This document shows positions 9,671-11,863 of a DNA stretch of 11,863 nucleotides, piece by piece. Each line of letters starts with the position of its first letter. The first letter of the stretch is position 1. The notes below the pieces were generated by a model. It did not search any database, was not told the origin of the DNA, and saw only the letters and a list, made by a program, of their open reading frames with translations. Origin of the DNA: Toxoplasma gondii ME49 (taxonomy: Eukaryota > Apicomplexa > Conoidasida > Eucoccidiorida > Sarcocystidae); contig NW_017383901.1 in the NCBI RefSeq assembly GCF_000006565.2, positions 1-11,863 of the forward strand, written 5' to 3'. The position numbers and the translations under genes were made by a program.

Positions 9671-10356
9671 CCATCAGCAGTAGTCTCTGCGTGGTGCGGC
9701 AGTTGTCTCGAAATGCAGAACACGCCCGCGCGTCCGTTTCTTCTCTTACCTCCGCCTCCTGAACAAAACGCCCAACAATGTTGCAGACGGACTGCACAAC
9801 GACACACAATCAATAACCGCTCACCCATCCGCGCAGGTACGCGACGAGCCTCATACCGGAAAAAGGCAGGACCGTGTGGAGCCACCACACGCCACACGCG
9901 GCGTATTCCGAAACGAGTGAACTCGGATCGTTCGCTTCCGCAACTGGATTGGACCACGCATCCCACGCCGGACACTCACTCTCTGAAGGATACCGACAAC
10001 ACGTCATCGAGGTGCGGGAACAAGTTGTTTTTTCTCCACGGGGTCGTATTCGCCTCCGAAGATAAAAGATGCTACATCCCTCTCCCTTATAATCCTTCCT
10101 GTACAGCCGTTGCCACGGCGTGAAAGCACTGGACATTGACACAGCCTGCGGCAGGTTATACAGGGATAATATCGTACAACGTACCCCAGCCTGTTACAAC
10201 CTCCTGACAGCTGTGGCGCCACCAAACGCAACACGTCGACAATTCGTGTCCGAGTGATGTCGGACCTCCGGGAGAACCTGTGCCGCAAATGAAGCATGGT
10301 CGTCCCGCCCGCACAGTGCCTCCGCCGCCAGCTAACTACACCTCATCGCGGTGACC
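9671..10356 (+). repeat. Unit 17, L type (686 bp)
   Basis: Halves are 9671-10016 and 10017-10356, with the core at 9902-10061. The hairpin at 10143-10157 has one substitution in the right arm (gcaggtt). It is closest to unit 8, exactly 5170 bp upstream. Confidence 0.94.
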
Positions 10357-10705
10357 CCATCAGCAGTAGTCTCTACGTGGTGCCGCAGTTGCCACGAGAC
10401 ACACCACACGCCCCCGGGTCCTTTTCCTCTCTTACCTCCCGCGCCTGAACATAACGCCCGAGCATCTCCTAGACGGACTGCATAACGACCCACAACCGGT
10501 AACCTCTCATCCATACGCGCATGCACTCGAGGAATCGCGTACCATACAACGGCCGGACCATGTGGCGCCGCCACACCCAACACGTCGACAGATCGTGCCC
10601 GAGCGATGCGGCACCTCGGGGAGCACCTGTGCCGCAGCTGTAACAATGACATGCTTGTCGCACAGTGCCTCCGCCGCCAGCTAACTACACCTCATCGCGG
10701 TGATC
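10357..10705 (+). repeat. Unit 18, S type (349 bp)
   Basis: Major S class. The dyad is at 10561-10575. The upstream palindrome is damaged here (actcgaggaatcg). Confidence 0.94.
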
Positions 10706-11392
10706 CCATCAGCACTAGTCTCTACGTGGCCCGGGAGGAATCTCGAAATGCAGAACATGCCCGCGCCTCCGTTTGTTCTCTTACCTCCGACGCCTGATGA
10801 ATACGCCCAAAAATCTCGGAGACAGACTGCACAACGACACACAATCAATAACCGCTCACCCATCCGCGCAGGTACGCGACGAGACTCATACGGCAAAAAG
10901 GCAGGACCGTGTGGGGCTGCAACACGCCACAAGCGGCGTATTCCGAAACGAGTGAACTCGGATCGTTCGCTTCCGCAACTGGATTGGACCACGCATCCCA
11001 CGCCGGACACTCACTCTCTGAAGGATACCGACAACACGTCACCGAGGTGCGGGAACATGTTGTCCTTTCTCCACGGGGTCGTATTCGCCTCCAAAAATAA
11101 AAGACGCTACATCGTTCACCCTTGTATTCCCTTCCTGTACAGCCGTTGCCACGGCGTGAATGCACTGGACATTGACACAGCCTGCGGCAGGCTATACAGC
11201 GATAATATCTTACAACGTACCCCAGACTGTTACAACCTCCTGACAGCTGTGGCGCCACCAAACGCAACACGTCGACAATTCGTGCCCGAGTGATGTCGGA
11301 CCTCGGGGAGCACCTGTGCCGCAAATGAAACATGGTCGTCCCGCCCGCACAGTGCCTCCGCCGCCAGCTAACTACACCTCATCGCGGTGACC
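10706..11392 (+). repeat. Unit 19, L type (687 bp), mosaic
   Basis: Halves are 10706-11051 and 11052-11392, with the core at 10937-11096 and the hairpin at 11179-11193. The first half begins gtggcccgggagg as in unit 10. The second half carries the gttcacccttgtattccc variant of units 4 and 5, not the ttataatcc form of its neighbours. Confidence 0.93.
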
Positions 11393-11741
11393 CCATCAGC
11401 AGTAGTCTCTACGTGGTGCCGCAGTTGCCACGAGACACACCACACGCCCCCGGGTCCTTTTCCTCTCTTACGTCCCGCGCCTGAACGTAACGCCCGAGCA
11501 TCTCCTAGACAGACTGCATAACGACTCACAACCGGTAACCTCCTATCCATAGGCGCATGGACTCGACGAGTCGCATACCATACAACCGCCCGGCCATGTG
11601 GCGCCGCCACACCCAACACGTCGACAATTCGTGCCAGAGTGATGTCGTACCTCGGGGAGAACCTGTGCCGCAAATGAACCATGGTCGTCCCGCCCGCACA
11701 GTGCCTCCGCCGCCGGCCAACTACACCTCATCGCGGTGACC
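11393..11741 (+). repeat. Unit 20, S type (349 bp) with an L-class tail
   Basis: An S half-monomer with the dyad at 11597-11611. Its end (caaatgaaccatggtcgtccc) is the tail class that otherwise closes L units; other major-class S units end with an aatgacatgccggtcg tail. Confidence 0.92.
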
Positions 11742-11863
11742 CCATCAGCAGTAGTCTCTACGTGGTGCGGCAGTTGTCTCGAAATGCAGAACACGCCCGC
11801 GCGTCCGCTTGTTCGCTTACCTCCGCCGCCTGAACAAAAGGCCGGAGCTCTCCTAGGCAGACT
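11742..11863 (+). repeat. Unit 21, truncated by the window end; chimeric start
   Basis: The first part (gcggcagttgtctcgaaatg, then acacgcccgcgcgtcc) is L-like. From about 11830 it reads gagctctcctaggcagact, which is S-like (S: gagcatctcctagacagact; L: aacaatgtcgcagacggact). Its type cannot be settled without the sequence to the right. Confidence 0.8.

Larger units (their letters stand above)
7601..11741 (+). repeat. Higher-order repeat block, (L S) x 4, period 1035-1036 bp
   Basis: Units 13-20 alternate long and short with near-constant lengths: 686, 349, 686, 349, 686, 349, 687, 349. Long units start at 7601, 8636, 9671 and 10706, each exactly 1035 bp apart, and the next start is at 11742. 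The same 1035-bp L+S step occurs earlier, at 4501 to 5536. The alternation breaks at unit 21. Confidence 0.93.
682..11863 (+). repeat. Tandem satellite array of 20 complete units plus a truncated 21st (Sat350/Sat680-like)
   Basis: The motif ccatcagcagtagtc (with minor variants) recurs at 682, 1375, 2065, 2419, 3108, 3801, 4149, 4501, 5187, 5536, 6223, 6909, 7601, 8287, 8636, 9322, 9671, 10357, 10706, 11393 and 11742. Spacings are either 348-354 or 686-693 bp, always in the same orientation. This is direct evidence of a head-to-tail satellite with two period classes. Linking it to the coccidian Sat350/Sat680 families (Toxoplasma, Neospora) is inference from period and architecture. The array runs off the right end of the window. 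Confidence 0.95.

Noticed and set aside
10790..10815. Hammerhead ribozyme core (ctgatga) as a self-cleaving satellite RNA
   Set aside because: The string appears only in unit 19 by private substitution, with no matching gaaa and stem arrangement; other units read ctgaacaa or ctgaagaa there.
682..11863. CRISPR array
   Set aside because: The repeating unit is hundreds of bases long and the intervening sequence is itself repeated; there are no short direct repeats with unique spacers and no cas genes.
1..11863. Telomeric or interstitial telomere-like repeats
   Set aside because: No tandem TTTAGGG or CCCTAAA runs are present, although such repeats are reported near related satellites.
1..11863. 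rRNA, tRNA or transposon remnants
   Set aside because: I saw no tRNA B-box/A-box pairing, no rRNA-like conserved segments, no terminal inverted repeats with a transposase and no poly-A tails.

Overview
This window is tandem satellite DNA from end to end. I find no protein-coding gene, rRNA, tRNA, CRISPR array, transposase or other mobile-element gene. Open frames occur on both strands of nearly every unit, but they are by-products of a GC-rich, stop-poor repeat.

Organism (inference): the building block is a half-monomer of about 340-354 bp. It occurs either alone (about 350 bp) or as a fused diverged pair (about 686-693 bp). This nested 350/680-bp architecture matches, from memory, the subtelomere-associated Sat350 and Sat680 families described for Toxoplasma gondii and its relative Neospora caninum. 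Abundant CpG and moderate-to-high GC do not argue against that. I cannot run a search, so the assignment rests on period lengths and architecture, not on a sequence match.

Layout. (1) 1-681 is a highly degenerate copy of a long unit and looks like the worn edge of the array. (2) 682-11741 holds 20 complete units in head-to-tail order, each starting at a conserved ccatcagcagtagtc motif: M L S L L S S L S L L M L S L S L S L S. (3) 11742-11863 is the truncated start of unit 21. L is a 686-693 bp unit made of two half-monomers, S is a single half-monomer of 348-354 bp, and M is a 692-693 bp unit whose second half belongs to a third, C-rich type. Units 13-20 form a very regular (L S)x4 higher-order repeat with a period of 1035-1036 bp. 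Units 1-12 are less regular and hold more diverged variants.

Structure within units. All ten L units share a 160-bp core with no indels that spans the junction of the two half-monomers. Nearly every half-monomer carries a TGTGG...CCACA dyad at the equivalent place. The second half of L carries two close perfect hairpins. Both M units carry a C-rich tract whose complement fits a canonical G-quadruplex pattern. Several units are mosaics (10, 19, 20/21), and there are block-scale duplications, which indicates unequal exchange and gene conversion. I see no gene system; the interest lies in satellite evolution and candidate protein-binding or structural elements.
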